The notes below the pieces were generated by a model. It was not told the DNA's origin and did no database searches. It saw only the letters and a list, made by a program, of their open reading frames with translations. DNA of 64,000 bases, from positions 62,001 through 126,000 of the forward strand of contig JAJXYD010000022.1 in the NCBI GenBank assembly GCA_021780695.1, given 5' to 3'. The position numbers and the translations under genes were made by a program. Positions 16,561-27,100 of the stretch are shown piece after piece (positions within the stretch are counted from its first letter, which is position 1; every line of letters starts with the position of its first letter). Origin of the DNA: Deltaproteobacteria bacterium (lineage in GTDB: Bacteria; Desulfobacterota; Syntrophobacteria; Syntrophobacterales; Syntrophobacteraceae).

Positions 16561-17067
16561 GTCGGCCTACTTTTGCTGGACGCTTGGCAACATTCAACAA
16601 TTCCAGTACAACCCCAGGCTCGACTCCGGATAAGCACGAACCTGATTATCAGAACGGAAATTGCTGGAAAACATTCAAGGTGAAAACTCAGGATTTCCAA
16701 AAAGCCAGCCTAAACGACATCCACGGACTTTGCAAGGGAAAACGAGACAGGGAAAGCGGTATCGAGGACCCAGTGCAGTTGCTTCTCACCGGTCCAATGA
16801 TCGCGGATGGCTCCAGCAAGGTATTTTAGCACGTTTTCGAACCTTGCGATACGGTAACCGTTCTCGATGGTTGTCTTTTCCCCTATGTGACCTTCGAACT
16901 GGACCATGCAGAGAAGAAGGCAGCTTACCGCAGTTCGAGACCAATGTTGAGCGCTATTACGTGCGATTGCCCTGGCGGCACTGTTCTGACTTGTTGATAT
17001 TCTTTTTTTTTAGTTCTATATTTTAGAATAATTATCTTGAGATTAGCGAGACGGAATCGAGAGCTTA
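16561..17067. other. Intergenic region with a transposase relic
   Basis: Apart from the degraded transposase piece at 16710-16907 there is no gene here. The stretch just before the DnaJ-like gene (about 17000-17060) is AT-rich with a T8 run and probably holds that gene's promoter. Confidence 0.5.
16710..16907 (-). pseudogene. ISAs1-family transposase remnant
   Basis: A 65-codon open frame preserves the late DDE-domain signature of ISAs1-type transposases: GEKTTIENGYRIARF, then LAGAIRDHWTGEKQLHWVLD. In intact members this reads close to 'HWGIENSLHWVLDVTF'. Downstream of TAF the frame loses similarity, and there is no full-length transposase or obvious terminal repeats, so this is a decayed fragment. 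It marks an old insertion upstream of the copper operon. Confidence 0.7.
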
Positions 17068-17928
17068 ATGCCAAATTTAGACTACTACCAGATACTATGC
17101 ATATCGCCAGAGGCAACGCAGGAAGAGATAAAGAAAGCATACCGCAAACTTGCCCTGGAGACGCACCCCGACAGAAATCCCGGTGACAGAGGGGCTGAGG
17201 AACGTTTCAAGCAAATCAACGAAGCCTATGTCGTACTTTCCGACAGCGGGAAGCGGTCTCAGTACGACCAATACCGTCGTGCGGGCACTCAACCCGGAAC
17301 CGGTCCCGGGAGGGGATTTGGATATTCGCAGGAGGACTTATTCAGGGAGTTTTTCGCAAGTGGCCAGGCTCGCGATATTTTCCGGGAAATGGAAAGGGAG
17401 TTTTCACGAGCAGGGATAAGATTTGACCCAGCCTTTATGAATAGCCTGTTTATGGGCGGCAGCTTCCTCTTAAGACCCGGAAGAGTTGTCATCCGATACG
17501 GCAAAGCGCCTGGGTGGCAGCAAAACAATTCCCGTTCCGACGCCCCCTCCGAGCAGCAATCCTCAAAACCGGGGAGCTTTCTTTTTCCCGGCCTTTCTTT
17601 GCTTGGAAAGATGGGCAAAGCTGCCGGGGGCTATTTACTCAACAAAGTCTTGGGCGTTAAACCGGCAGGGCCGCAGATACTTGGGGGAAACGGGAAAACA
17701 TCGGCAAAGGCTTCGACCTATACTCTTAGCATCACGACCTTGCAGGCGCAGATGGGTTCCACCGTAAAAATCAGTTTACCCCAATACGGAGGCGGGAAGC
17801 AGTTTTCCGTGCGGATTCCAGCCGGAGTTAAAGACGGGACCAAGCTCAGGCTAAAAGATATAGGAAACATGTTTCCGGACCAGCCCCCACAGGGGAGCGA
17901 CCTCTACATAATTTTAAAGGTAGCGTGA
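17068..17928 (+). CDS. DnaJ-like co-chaperone (CbpA/DnaJ C-terminal type)
   Basis: 286 residues. The J domain spans residues 5-72, with [25 protein letters not shown] and the essential HPD in [10 protein letters not shown] Gly/Phe-rich and hydrophobic linker follows, and a single substrate-binding-like domain sits at the C-terminus ([40 protein letters not shown]). The Cys-rich zinc domain of classical DnaJ is absent, as in CbpA, but the C-terminal part is shorter than in CbpA. It precedes copZ and copA by 24 bases on the same strand; a shared operon is plausible but not proven. Confidence 0.85.
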   Translation: MPNLDYYQILCISPEATQEEIKKAYRKLALETHPDRNPGDRGAEERFKQINEAYVVLSDSGKRSQYDQYRRAGTQPGTGPGRGFGYSQEDLFREFFASGQARDIFREMEREFSRAGIRFDPAFMNSLFMGGSFLLRPGRVVIRYGKAPGWQQNNSRSDAPSEQQSSKPGSFLFPGLSLLGKMGKAAGGYLLNKVLGVKPAGPQILGGNGKTSAKASTYTLSITTLQAQMGSTVKISLPQYGGGKQFSVRIPAGVKDGTKLRLKDIGNMFPDQPPQGSDLYIILKVA

Positions 17929-17952
17929 ACCACTTATTTTTCGGGGTTTGCT

Positions 17953-18171
17953 TTGAAAAAAACGGAGATAGAGATGACGTATCTTAAAATCAAGGGAATG
18001 TCTTGTCAACACTGCGTTATGAATGTCAAAAAGGCCCTGGAGGCAATAGACGGGATAGCCAACGTGATGGTGGATCTCGACAAAGGGGAGGCGAGCTTCG
18101 AGCAGACCCATCCGATAGATGGCGAGCTTATAAGGGAGAAGATCAAGAAAGCCGGCTATGAGCTTGGCTAA
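17953..18171 (+). CDS. copZ: Copper chaperone, heavy-metal-associated domain (CopZ-like)
   Basis: 72 residues of a single HMA ferredoxin-like fold. The metal site is GMSCQHC (Cys about residues 17 and 20), and the ending KKAGYEL is characteristic. It should bind Cu(I) in the cytosol and hand it to the adjacent ATPase. Its stop codon lies inside the start of copA (14-base overlap), so the two are translationally linked. Confidence 0.9.
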   Translation: MKKTEIEMTYLKIKGMSCQHCVMNVKKALEAIDGIANVMVDLDKGEASFEQTHPIDGELIREKIKKAGYELG

Positions 18172-20656
18172 GCTAATCGTTCGTGTGGAGGGGATGAGTT
18201 GCGCCGCCTGTGTAAGAAGAGTCGAAGAGGGCCTTAAGTCGCTTCCGGGAGTCGCCTCGGCTTCGGTAAATTTTGCGACTTCCAAGGCTTTTGTCGAATT
18301 TGACGAGCAGGCTTTGGACGGGGAAGCGATTCGAAGCAGAATCGAAGAGCTTGGATACGGGGCGCAACTGGAAAGCGCAACGCCGGAAGGCCGCAGAAAA
18401 ACCGCCGTGGTCATAGGGGGCATGAGTTGCGCCGCCTGTGTAAGGCGAGTCGAGAATGCGCTGAAAGCCGTTACCGGCGTAGAGGAGGCCTCGGTAAATC
18501 TGACCACCTCCAGGGCAACAGTTGAATACACTCCAAGACTTGCGGACTGGACTGCCATAAGGACTGCCGTCGAAGAGGCCGGGTATGAATATCTCGGCGT
18601 CTACCGGGAGGATTCGCGGGACCCCGCGGAGGCCTCACGCATAAAAGACCTTGCCGAAATGAAACGCAAGGTTGCGGCCGGAGCCGTTTTGAGTCTCCTT
18701 GTAATGGCCGGGGCCATGCAACATCTTTTCCCCTTTTTAAATGATATTCCTCGACATCTCATGCTGTATGTGCTCCTGCTCCTCACGACCCCGGTCGTGT
18801 TTTGGGTAGGCGGCCGCTTTATGACTGGAGCGTTTAAAGCCGCACGCCAAAAAACAGCCGATATGAATACTCTGGTTGCCGTAGGAGCTCTTTCGGCCTA
18901 TCTATACTCGGCTCTGGCGACCTTTTTTCCCCACTTTTTCGCCGCTCCCGGAGGTCAACCGCCGGTATATTTCGACGGGGCCGCCATGATCGTTACTCTC
19001 GTTCTTTTCGGAAGACTCCTGGAGCTCAAGGCCAGGGGGCGAACTTCCGAGGCGATAAAAAAATTGATCAAGCTCACACCCGGCACGGCCAGGGTTATCC
19101 GCGAAGGCTCAGAGATGGACATCCCCGTAGAGGAGGTGCTTCCGGGGGATTCGGTGGTTATTCGTCCAGGCGAGCGGATACCTACCGACGGGATCGTGGT
19201 TTCCGGAGAATCGTCGGTAAACGAATCCATGCTGACGGGTGAGAGTATGCCCGTAGCCAAGAAATTGGAAAGCGATGTTTTTGCCGGGACCATCAATCAG
19301 GGGGGCAGTTTTGTTTTCAGGGCAACAAGAGTTGGCTCAGAGACCGCTCTTGCGCACATAATTAAACTTGTAGAGGAGGCTCAGGGCTCCAAGGCTCCCA
19401 TCCAGCGACTGGCCGACAAAGTCGCCTCCATTTTTGCCCCTGCCGTTATTGGGATCGCGGTAGTTACCTTTATTGTCTGGTATTTCGCCGTTCCCGGCCA
19501 TGTTTTGAGCCGCGCGCTCCTCAATTTTGTCTCCGTGCTCATAATATCTTGTCCCTGTGCCATGGGCTTGGCCACTCCGACCGCTGTCATGGTTGGAACG
19601 GGTCTTGGGGCCGAAAACGGCATACTTATAAAAGGCGGCGAAAGTCTTGAGCGAGCTCATCACCTGGATACGGTGGTCTTTGATAAGACCGGCACCCTGA
19701 CCATGGGCGAGCCCGAAGTAACCGATGTCCTGGCGCTTGGCGGCTTTTCGCGAAACGATGTTCTTTCCATGGCCGCCCAGGTGGAGGCCCGGTCGCAGCA
19801 TCCGCTGGCAAAGGCAATTGTGAAGGCTGCCCTGGAGGTGCAAAAGGATGGCAACGCCCCCCGGAGCGATGCGGCCATTGATTTTGAATCCGTCTCCGGC
19901 CTCGGCTTTCGCGCGAGGGTGGGCCGGAGCCGGATTGTTATCGGCAGCAAAAAGTTTATCGAATCGGAAGCAATAGACACCGATGCTTTTGTAAAAAGCG
20001 CCGGGTTAGTGGAAAAATCCGGAAAAACCTGCGTATTTGTAGCAAAGGATGGAGAGCCGACAGGGATTATAGCCTTGGCCGATTCCATAAGGCCTGGGGC
20101 CGCCCAGGCGGTGAAGTCGCTAAAAAAGATGGGCCTGGATGTAATAATGCTTACGGGCGACAATTTTTCGGCGGCCAATGCAATCGCTTCTCAGGCAGGA
20201 ATCGAAAAGGTGCTCTCCGAGGTTTTGCCCGGAGATAAGGCCGATGAAATCCGGAAATTGCAGTCGGAGGGACGAATCACCGCCATGGTGGGTGACGGCA
20301 TAAATGACGCTCCGGCCCTTGCGGCCGCGGACATCGGAATTGCCGTCGGAGCGGGCGCAGATATCGCCGTGGAAGCGAGCGACATAACGCTTATGAGAGA
20401 CGAGCTTTTGCTCGTTGCCTCGGCCGTAAAGCTTTCCTCGCTTACCATGCGGGTAATCAAGCAAAACCTTTTCTGGGCGTTTTTTTATAATTCCGTGGGC
20501 ATACCGATAGCTGCCGGAGTGCTTTATCCTTTGGGGGGAATTTTACTTAACCCGATGTTTGCCGCTGCCGCAATGGCAATGAGTTCAGTTTCGGTCGTAT
20601 CCAACGCACTGCGGCTTAGACGAATCTGGAGAAAGACTTCCCTGTCCAACGGGTGA
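18158..20656 (+). CDS. copA: Copper-exporting P1B-type ATPase
   Basis: 832 residues with two N-terminal HMA domains (GMSCAAC with Cys15/Cys18 and Cys91/Cys94), eight hydrophobic segments, the intramembrane CPC motif in ISCPCAMGLATP (about residue 464), the phosphorylation site DKTGT (about 509), the P1B HP dipeptide in SQHPLAKAI, TGDN and the hinge GDGINDAPALAAADIG. These are the marks of Cu(I) exporters pumping metal to the periplasm. The last membrane helices carry the N/Y and MxxS residues of CopA (FFYNSVGIPIAAG, AMAMSSVSVVSNALRL). No copper-responsive regulator is visible next to it. Confidence 0.96.
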   Translation: MSLAKLIVRVEGMSCAACVRRVEEGLKSLPGVASASVNFATSKAFVEFDEQALDGEAIRSRIEELGYGAQLESATPEGRRKTAVVIGGMSCAACVRRVENALKAVTGVEEASVNLTTSRATVEYTPRLADWTAIRTAVEEAGYEYLGVYREDSRDPAEASRIKDLAEMKRKVAAGAVLSLLVMAGAMQHLFPFLNDIPRHLMLYVLLLLTTPVVFWVGGRFMTGAFKAARQKTADMNTLVAVGALSAYLYSALATFFPHFFAAPGGQPPVYFDGAAMIVTLVLFGRLLELKARGRTSEAIKKLIKLTPGTARVIREGSEMDIPVEEVLPGDSVVIRPGERIPTDGIVVSGESSVNESMLTGESMPVAKKLESDVFAGTINQGGSFVFRATRVGSETALAHIIKLVEEAQGSKAPIQRLADKVASIFAPAVIGIAVVTFIVWYFAVPGHVLSRALLNFVSVLIISCPCAMGLATPTAVMVGTGLGAENGILIKGGESLERAHHLDTVVFDKTGTLTMGEPEVTDVLALGGFSRNDVLSMAAQVEARSQHPLAKAIVKAALEVQKDGNAPRSDAAIDFESVSGLGFRARVGRSRIVIGSKKFIESEAIDTDAFVKSAGLVEKSGKTCVFVAKDGEPTGIIALADSIRPGAAQAVKSLKKMGLDVIMLTGDNFSAANAIASQAGIEKVLSEVLPGDKADEIRKLQSEGRITAMVGDGINDAPALAAADIGIAVGAGADIAVEASDITLMRDELLLVASAVKLSSLTMRVIKQNLFWAFFYNSVGIPIAAGVLYPLGGILLNPMFAAAAMAMSSVSVVSNALRLRRIWRKTSLSNG

Positions 20657-20809
20657 GAGTCCTTCGGTTCATCAAATAGCTTGCCCTTTTTATTGCATTT
20701 TGCCGGGCGGCTTTTATATTATGACCCTGCATCGCTATCACAACGAAAAATTCAGGCAGCCCGGCGCAAGCGGGCGTGTAACACAAGAAACAAAACAAAA
20801 GGAGAAGAG

Positions 20810-20971
20810 ATGGATCGCTATGTATGTTCGGTCTGCGGCTATGTCTACGACCCGGCTGTGGGAGACCCTGACAATGGAGTATCTGCCGGAACAAAGTTTG
20901 AAGACCTGCCAAGCGACTGGGTTTGCCCTGTTTGCGGCGCGGCCAAGGAAGATTTTGAAAAAGAGAAATGA
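20810..20971 (+). CDS. Rubredoxin
   Basis: 53 residues from ATG 20810, with AGGAGAAG just upstream. Two iron-binding knuckles are present: [18 protein letters not shown] and [13 protein letters not shown], giving the four cysteines of the Fe(SCys)4 centre. It also has the family's FEDLPSDW. It is a small cytosolic one-electron carrier, typical of anaerobes, often serving oxygen or peroxide detoxification. It follows copA by 150 bases; no obvious partner lies beside it. Confidence 0.96.
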   Translation: MDRYVCSVCGYVYDPAVGDPDNGVSAGTKFEDLPSDWVCPVCGAAKEDFEKEK

Positions 20972-21298
20972 TCTGAATTTTACCTGAAACATCCAGAGAG
21001 CGTGGGGTAGAGGATAGGTTCTCCGCGCTCTCTGCTGTCTTTGCCGCAGTCGGAGCCTTGAGCCTGCCCCCCCAACAACCATCACCGCAAAGATTTCCTG
21101 ATCGGCACACTCTCCGCAGCATCCGGAAGCACACTCCCCTGCGGACCCCAACGCCTTTACAATTGACCCTGGCGACGCGGCGTGCTAACCTGCGCTTGGC
21201 CTTATATTTCAATGTGATATCCTGAAATGAAGCAATGCTTCTTGCGCGCTTTCTTTAGCGGTTTGTCCCAATATCCATTTTTTCATAGGTGGTAAAGC
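20972..21298. other. Intergenic region between rubredoxin and phosphomannomutase
   Basis: Apart from the hairpin at 20994-21034 I see no gene or structured RNA in this 327-base stretch. A G/C-poor segment near 21210-21290 likely carries the phosphomannomutase promoter. Confidence 0.45.
20994..21034 (+). terminator. Possible terminator hairpin after rubredoxin
   Basis: CAGAGAGCG (20994-21002) pairs with CGCTCTCTG (21026-21034), a perfect 9-bp stem with a 23-base loop. Only a weak T-rich stretch follows, so termination is likely but not certain. Confidence 0.4.
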
Positions 21299-22660
21299 AT
21301 GGATTCAAAGGTTTTCCGGGAATATGACATTCGTGGGATCGCTGGTTCTGAAATTACCGACTCAGATGTAACTGCTCTGGGCAGGGCATTCGCAACATAT
21401 ATGTCGCGGGAAGGCAAAAGGCGGATCGTTGTGGGAAGGGACTGCCGTCTTACTTCGGACCGCTACCGGGATTTGCTGGTCGAAGGATTGCTCGGTTCGG
21501 GAATGGATATTGTCGATATAGGGGTCTGTCCGACGCCGTTATTGTATTTCGCCATTCGTCATCTCGGTCGTGAAGGCGGAATGATGATTACGGCAAGCCA
21601 TAATCCGCCCGAGTACAACGGTTTTAAAGTTTGCAACGGCTTTGACACCATTGCCGGAGCGGAAATCCAGAAACTGGCTCAAATCATGAGATCGGCAGAT
21701 TTTGTCAGGGGCGAGGGTAATCTCGAGCAGGCGGATATTATTTCTCCCTATATCGACTTCGTTACCTCAAATATAAGGCTGGATCGCAAGCTAAGAGTCG
21801 GCGTTGATGCCGGAAACGGCACCGGGGGGCCGGTGGCGACCACTGTGCTGGAGAAGCTTGGGTGTGAAGTCCACCCGATTTACTGCGACATGGACGGCAC
21901 TTTTCCCAATCATGAACCTGACCCCACGGTGCTGGAAAATCTGGATGATCTGCGAAAACTGGTCATCCGGGAAAAACTCGATGTCGGCATTGCCTACGAT
22001 GGGGACAGCGACAGGCTTGGGGTGCTCGATCATAGAGGTGAAGTCGTCTTTGGAGACAAACTCATGGTCATTTTCGCCAGAGAGATTTTGTCAAGGCGCC
22101 CCGGATCGGTCTTCATCTCCGAAGTCAAATGTTCCAAAACCCTCTACGACGATATCGAAGAGCGTGGCGGAAAGGCAATAATGTGGAAAACCGGGCATTC
22201 CCTGATAAAGGGGAAAATGAAGGAAGTCAATGCCCAGTTGGCCGGAGAGATGAGCGGCCACATTTTTTTCAAGGATGGCTATTTCGGATTCGACGATGGC
22301 ATATATGCCTCATGCAGGCTGCTCGACGTGCTTTCTAAAACTGGAAAACGCATACCTGAACTTCTACTCGGGGTCCCGTCCACCTTTTCGACTCCCGAGA
22401 TAAGAATCGAGTGTCCCGATGAAATCAAGTTTGAGGTCGTAGAGAGAGCAAAGAGGGAATTTAAAGAAAAAAATCTTGAGGTGATCGATATAGACGGGGC
22501 AAGAGTAAATTTTCCGGACGGCTGGGGCCTTGTGCGGGCCTCAAACACTCAACCCGTTCTCGTCTTGCGCTTTGAAGCCCAAACCTCCGAGCGGGTAAAG
22601 GAAATCGGCGATCTGATCGAATTGACGATCGAAAGAATAAAAGGACAATACTCGAATTAG
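21299..22660 (+). CDS. Phosphomannomutase/phosphoglucomutase
   Basis: 453 residues of the alpha-D-phosphohexomutase family (AlgC/ManB type). The N-terminal FREYDIRGIAG start, the phosphoserine loop MMITASHNPPEYNGFK (Ser near residue 100), the metal loop YDGDSDRLG, the sugar-binding GEMSGHIFF and the C-terminal RASNTQPVLVLRFEA phosphate-binding loop are all in place. It converts hexose 6-phosphate to hexose 1-phosphate, feeding nucleotide sugars for lipopolysaccharide or exopolysaccharide. It is convergent with the B12-domain-like gene; the start ATG follows AGGTGGT. Confidence 0.95.
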   Translation: MDSKVFREYDIRGIAGSEITDSDVTALGRAFATYMSREGKRRIVVGRDCRLTSDRYRDLLVEGLLGSGMDIVDIGVCPTPLLYFAIRHLGREGGMMITASHNPPEYNGFKVCNGFDTIAGAEIQKLAQIMRSADFVRGEGNLEQADIISPYIDFVTSNIRLDRKLRVGVDAGNGTGGPVATTVLEKLGCEVHPIYCDMDGTFPNHEPDPTVLENLDDLRKLVIREKLDVGIAYDGDSDRLGVLDHRGEVVFGDKLMVIFAREILSRRPGSVFISEVKCSKTLYDDIEERGGKAIMWKTGHSLIKGKMKEVNAQLAGEMSGHIFFKDGYFGFDDGIYASCRLLDVLSKTGKRIPELLLGVPSTFSTPEIRIECPDEIKFEVVERAKREFKEKNLEVIDIDGARVNFPDGWGLVRASNTQPVLVLRFEAQTSERVKEIGDLIELTIERIKGQYSN

Positions 22661-22670
22661 AGCGCCGCGC

Positions 22671-23069
22671 TCAGTGCGTTCTTTTGATATGCAGCCTGCT
22701 CCAATCTATGAGCTCGGCATAGGTTGTCCCTTTAGGGAAAAATTCCACTACTCCCATTTCCTTTATCCGTTGGATATCTTCAGGCTCAAGGAAACCTCCT
22801 GCCGTGACTTTGATTTGTGAGAGTTTTTCTTTTGCGAGCAACTCAAAAATTTTTGCAAAATCTTGAATGTCCGCTCCCGGAAGGGTGGTGATGCCAATGT
22901 GATCGGCCGATTCCTGGAGAGCGGCACTTACAATTGCCAGGGGGTCCTGTATAGAGGTGTAGATGACCTCAAAACCGGCTTCGCTGAATGCTCCGCCCAA
23001 CTTAAACATGGCCGGTTCATAACCCTCGCCCAATTTGGCCATCAAAATCCTAACCTTTCCATGATTCAT
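22671..23069 (-). CDS. Cobalamin-binding-domain-like protein without the DxHxxG motif
   Basis: 132 residues resembling the stand-alone B12-binding domain of methylmalonyl-CoA mutase. It starts KVRILMAKLGEGYEPAMFK and has the later ADHIGITTLPG, VTAGGFLEPEDIQRIKEMGVVEFFPKGT pattern of that fold. In true cobalamin binders the first motif reads close to MAKxGxDGHDRG, in which His ligates cobalt. Here the aligned residues are GEGYEPAM, so the aspartate and histidine are missing. It may be a structural or regulatory relative that no longer binds B12. No mutase catalytic subunit is adjacent. Confidence 0.78.
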   Translation of the reverse strand: MNHGKVRILMAKLGEGYEPAMFKLGGAFSEAGFEVIYTSIQDPLAIVSAALQESADHIGITTLPGADIQDFAKIFELLAKEKLSQIKVTAGGFLEPEDIQRIKEMGVVEFFPKGTTYAELIDWSRLHIKRTH

Positions 23070-23303
23070 TATCCCTATCTCCCTTCCGCGGCAACCGATT
23101 TGACCGTGAACGCTAAATTAAGATTACCATTGCCAAACAGTTTCTTCCACTCCATCCTGAACGTTGATTATGCGCGAAAAAGGAAAAATTTATGATAAAA
23201 TTTTTACAAACGGCAGTGGGTGGTCATTATTCCCGCTGCGCCTCCACCGAGGCAGATTTAAAATCCGCGTGAATGCAGAAAAGAAAGAAAAGGCTTAAGA
23301 TCA

Positions 23304-23759
23304 GTGATTTACGACAGATTTGAAAACTGCAAAAAGTATTTTCATTCAGACAGTCCTTTGCTGCGCGCAGTTTCCTTTGCAGCTCAATTCGATCCCTCCA
23401 AACCAGACGGCAGATACGATATTGATACCGACAATATATATGCATTGGTTTCATCGTATAAAACATCTTCAGATTCGCCGGGCAGTTTTGAGATACACCG
23501 CATTCATGCCGATGTTCACATTGTTGTTGAGGGGGAAGAGAAAATCGAGATTTCCTTGTCATCTGATTTGGAACAGATCGGTGATTACGAAAAAGCTGCA
23601 GATAGAGCAATACTTACCGCTGCCAAAGACTCCGGTGCCCTGGCACTGAGGCCGGGCTATTTTGCCGTAATCTACCCCAATGAAGCTCATCGTCCGGGTT
23701 GCGATTTGAATGGAAAGATTTCTGTGCGAAAAATAGTAGTGAAAGTTAAGACCCTTTAA
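23304..23759 (+). CDS. YhcH/YjgK/YiaL family protein
   Basis: 151 residues of the DUF386 beta-sandwich family. The hallmark EIHRIHADVHIVVEGEEKI supplies the histidines and glutamate of the metal site, with RPGYFAVIYPNEAHRPG carrying the last histidine. Members occur in sialic acid and other sugar catabolic operons, with suspected isomerase or anomerase roles. Here it stands alone, so its sugar is unknown. It is divergent from the B12-domain-like gene. Confidence 0.88.
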   Translation: MIYDRFENCKKYFHSDSPLLRAVSFAAQFDPSKPDGRYDIDTDNIYALVSSYKTSSDSPGSFEIHRIHADVHIVVEGEEKIEISLSSDLEQIGDYEKAADRAILTAAKDSGALALRPGYFAVIYPNEAHRPGCDLNGKISVRKIVVKVKTL

Positions 23760-24113
23760 CTGATTGCAGACTGTGCAGTACCCCGCGGGCACCCGGTAAT
23801 GGTGTGATTGACTGCGGCTCACACCGGCGCTGCCAAGTGGTCCAGCTTTCTTTGTCTTCCCCCCCCCCGATAATAGCCTTCGCTCCGGCCTTCTCAGGGC
23901 AACCCCCAGCTCGATTACAGGGCCTAATTGCGAAAAGATGTTTTGATATGCTATAAATATAGGAGATATGCCTCCAGCAAAAATAGTTGAACTATTGGGC
24001 TCTATACGGTGACATTCCGTTCAGGAAATTGTCAACCACGCACGGCGACTTACCCCCGGCGGGGGGGGGGGCTGTGATAAACCGGGCACCAGGGGCCAAG
24101 GATACTTAACAAA
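23760..24113. repeat. Intergenic region with C10 and G11 homopolymer runs
   Basis: This 354-base gap upstream of the SNF2 gene holds no gene. A C10 run lies at 23859-23868 and a G11 run at 24061-24071, the latter preceded by CCCCCGGC. The two runs are complementary and about 190 bases apart. The G11 run ends about 43 bases before the GTG start of the SNF2 gene. A small hairpin (GGTGTGA 23801-23807 with TCACACC 23819-23825) may terminate the YhcH-family gene. Confidence 0.7.
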
Positions 24114-27100
24114 GTGATGGCGCAAACAAAGGAAAAACTGGCCGGCAGGTTGCTGGAAGCTTACGGGAGCTTGCAACCGGCAGAACAAACCGTGTTGCAG
24201 ATTTGTTCGGTAATATGCGAACCTGTGGTTGACTCGGTTCTTTACAAGATATTTTGCAAGGCAGATTTACATCTTCCCGGGGAAAAGATCGGCTCGCAAA
24301 AAGCTCTCGAGTTGCATCTAAAAAGACTAAGGGCACATAAACTGCTCGATGAACGCAACCAGGTCCCCAGGGAAATCATCGAGCACCTCACGCGGCGGGC
24401 AGTAACTGCCGGATTGATTTTCAATGCAGGCGATCTCCTGGAAGGGATCGAATCAGAGCAGTCCTGGACGAGCAAACTGCCGAGCAGCAAACATTGCATT
24501 TCCTGCGCCAAGCCTATTCAAGGGGAAGCGTTCAAGGCAGTGCCGGGACATCTTTGCGCACCGTGTGCCGAAGCGGAGCTCAAGATACTTTCCGAGAACG
24601 TAAACCTTGAAAATTGGCCCGCCAAGCAAATTATGCATGCAGTCTCGGCCCAGGGCGACCTGAAGAGCAGGTTGGCTGTACTCTGGAAGGTCGATGAGGC
24701 TCTTCAGAAATTTCACCCAAGCAACAAAGATTTGAGCATTTTCCAGAACTTTCTCGTACAAAATCTCGGATACTTTCCCTCTCATCCCCTGGCTTATGTG
24801 GTCAGGCAAGCCGCTCTTTTGGCATGCACACGAATCGGACGCCCGATCTTGGCGTTGCTGCTAAAGATACTTCGAAAAGAGCCATGGCAATTTTATGCCA
24901 ACGTTCTCGCGGCCGCGGGCTCCATTGCCCCCGAAAACTCCGAGGTTAAAAACCTGTTGATCGAAGCATCAGGAGATCCCAATCCGGAAATACGCCGTCG
25001 CGTAATGACCATTTTGCGTGAAGGAAACGTTGCATGGGCACTGGCAACCGTTGTGAAGCTGAGCAATGACGGGGACAAGATCGTGAGCGAAATGGCGAGG
25101 AGCACCCTTGCCGGATGGGAAAAAAGCAAAGTGAGGGGTTTTCCATCCCGCAGGGTAACTTCGGCGAGCCCCCACACACCTCTTAGAACGACGATCCGAT
25201 TCGGCCCTTTGGTCAGAGCTATTCAAGAGGAGTTGCCCTCAGTCCATCCTCAGTTTCGTTCCTACAGCACCCCTTTGTGTTCTCGGATACTGCGGGACGT
25301 GCGCATCGGAATGTATTCACGGGACCGGTACTTTTACCACAAGCAGCTAAATGAGTTTATTTCAATATGCGGCAGGAATTCCGATTATTTCAATTATTTC
25401 ATTGGAATATTCAACGAGCCCTTTGATCCCGAATGGTTTGCCACCCTTCCCCTCGAAGACAGGATGTATGCGCTATCCTTAATTTTCAATCAAACGATAC
25501 GCGATCTGACGCCGGATGCCGAAGCTTTATCCTATGCCATGGATATAAGCCTTTTTAGTCAGGGGCCTCGATTCGATGCGGATCAGATGTTCTACTACCT
25601 GGTGTCAAGACTCATAATGGGTGGCAGGCCCAGTGAGGCGCGCAAGATCTTAGCGCAAATCGAAGAACCCGATTATAAGCTGGGTCTAATGGGATGGCTC
25701 CTGTTTATCGAGGGGAGGAACTCCGAGGCTGTCGAATCTTTCGAAAACGATATCAGGCAATTACGCCGAAGAGTCGGCAAAAGGAATGTAATCTTTCGCG
25801 GCATATCCGGTTTTTTCTACATACTTGCCCTTATAAGGTCTCAAGATGAGGAACTGCTAAAAAAAGGCGAGCAACTGGTGAGTTCGATCCTGTCTTCAAA
25901 GGGCGAACAGAATGGCGGACTATCCATATTCCGGTCGTTAAAAGGGCTCCTCCGCGCTCAGCAAACCGAGTTCGATGAGGCGCACAGCCTCATAGACGCT
26001 GAATCCGAGGGAGCCGGCATCCTTCCCACTCTCTTTAACGCCATTGCCTCCTATTGGGTAGACGGCAAACTTTCCGAAGAAGTAACGGCTCGGATCCACA
26101 AGATATTCCATGCTGCAAAAGAAGTTAAAATGGACTGGGTGGCAATGGAAAGCGCCGCATTGCTCACCGGCTCCGGCAGGCAGGACCCCGTGTATGCCCG
26201 ATTCCTCGCTGAGGTCAATAGCCGGGGCACAATGAAGTCTTTGGTCTCCTCGATCGTTGTCGAAGAACCTTGGCAGAAGGGATTGCGCGCTCTTATCCAG
26301 ATTGGGCAAGAACCCGAGGGGTCCGCAGGCGGCGGGCCGGAAGCAGGGATGAGGCTGATATGGCTTTTCGACTATGACAGACAAACGCTATCCCTGAAGC
26401 CTGTCGAGCAGAAGCTTTCGGCCAAAGGGACATGGAGCAAAGGGCGCCCGGTGTCCATGAACCGTCTTTTTAACGGCAATAAGCTCGACTACATCAGCCG
26501 GCAGGACCATGCCCTCTGTTCCGCGCTCAGGCAGGATCGCTACTATTATCACGAGTATCATTTCGACAGGGATAAGCTTCTGCCCGCCCTGGTGGGCCAC
26601 CCCCAGGTTTTCCTGGAAGAATCTCCTTCCACCCAGGTAGAATTTGTAAAGGGTGAACCGGAAATTCGGGTGGTCAAATCCGGATCGAAGCTCAAGATAA
26701 AGTTTGGGGCCGAACTCGATGAAAGTCGTTTCGTGCTCATGCAGGAAACGCCCACACGGTTTAGAGTGATCGAACTCACCGAAAAACACAGGCGTATCGC
26801 GCGGGTCCTGGGCAACAAAGGCCTCACGGTTCCGGCCTCAGCCGCGCAGGATGTTCTTGGCGCTATCTCCATGCTCTCCTCTCACGTGCTCGTTCATTCC
26901 GATATAGGAGGCAAATCCAAAGACGTGGCGGACATCCCATCCGACCCCACGCCTCACGTGCAACTTATTCCATCGGGTCCGGGTATTCGGGTGGAAGTTT
27001 TCGTCAAGCCCTTCAGGGAAGAAGGAGGCCCCTACCTCAGGCCCGGCGTGGGGGCAAGCAACGTCATAGCCGAAGTGGGCGGCAAGAAGATCCGGGCACA

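Noticed and set aside
23801..24071. CRISPR-like or transposon-end repeats near the homopolymer tracts
   Set aside because: No repeated units or terminal inverted repeats were seen, only single C and G runs and a short hairpin.
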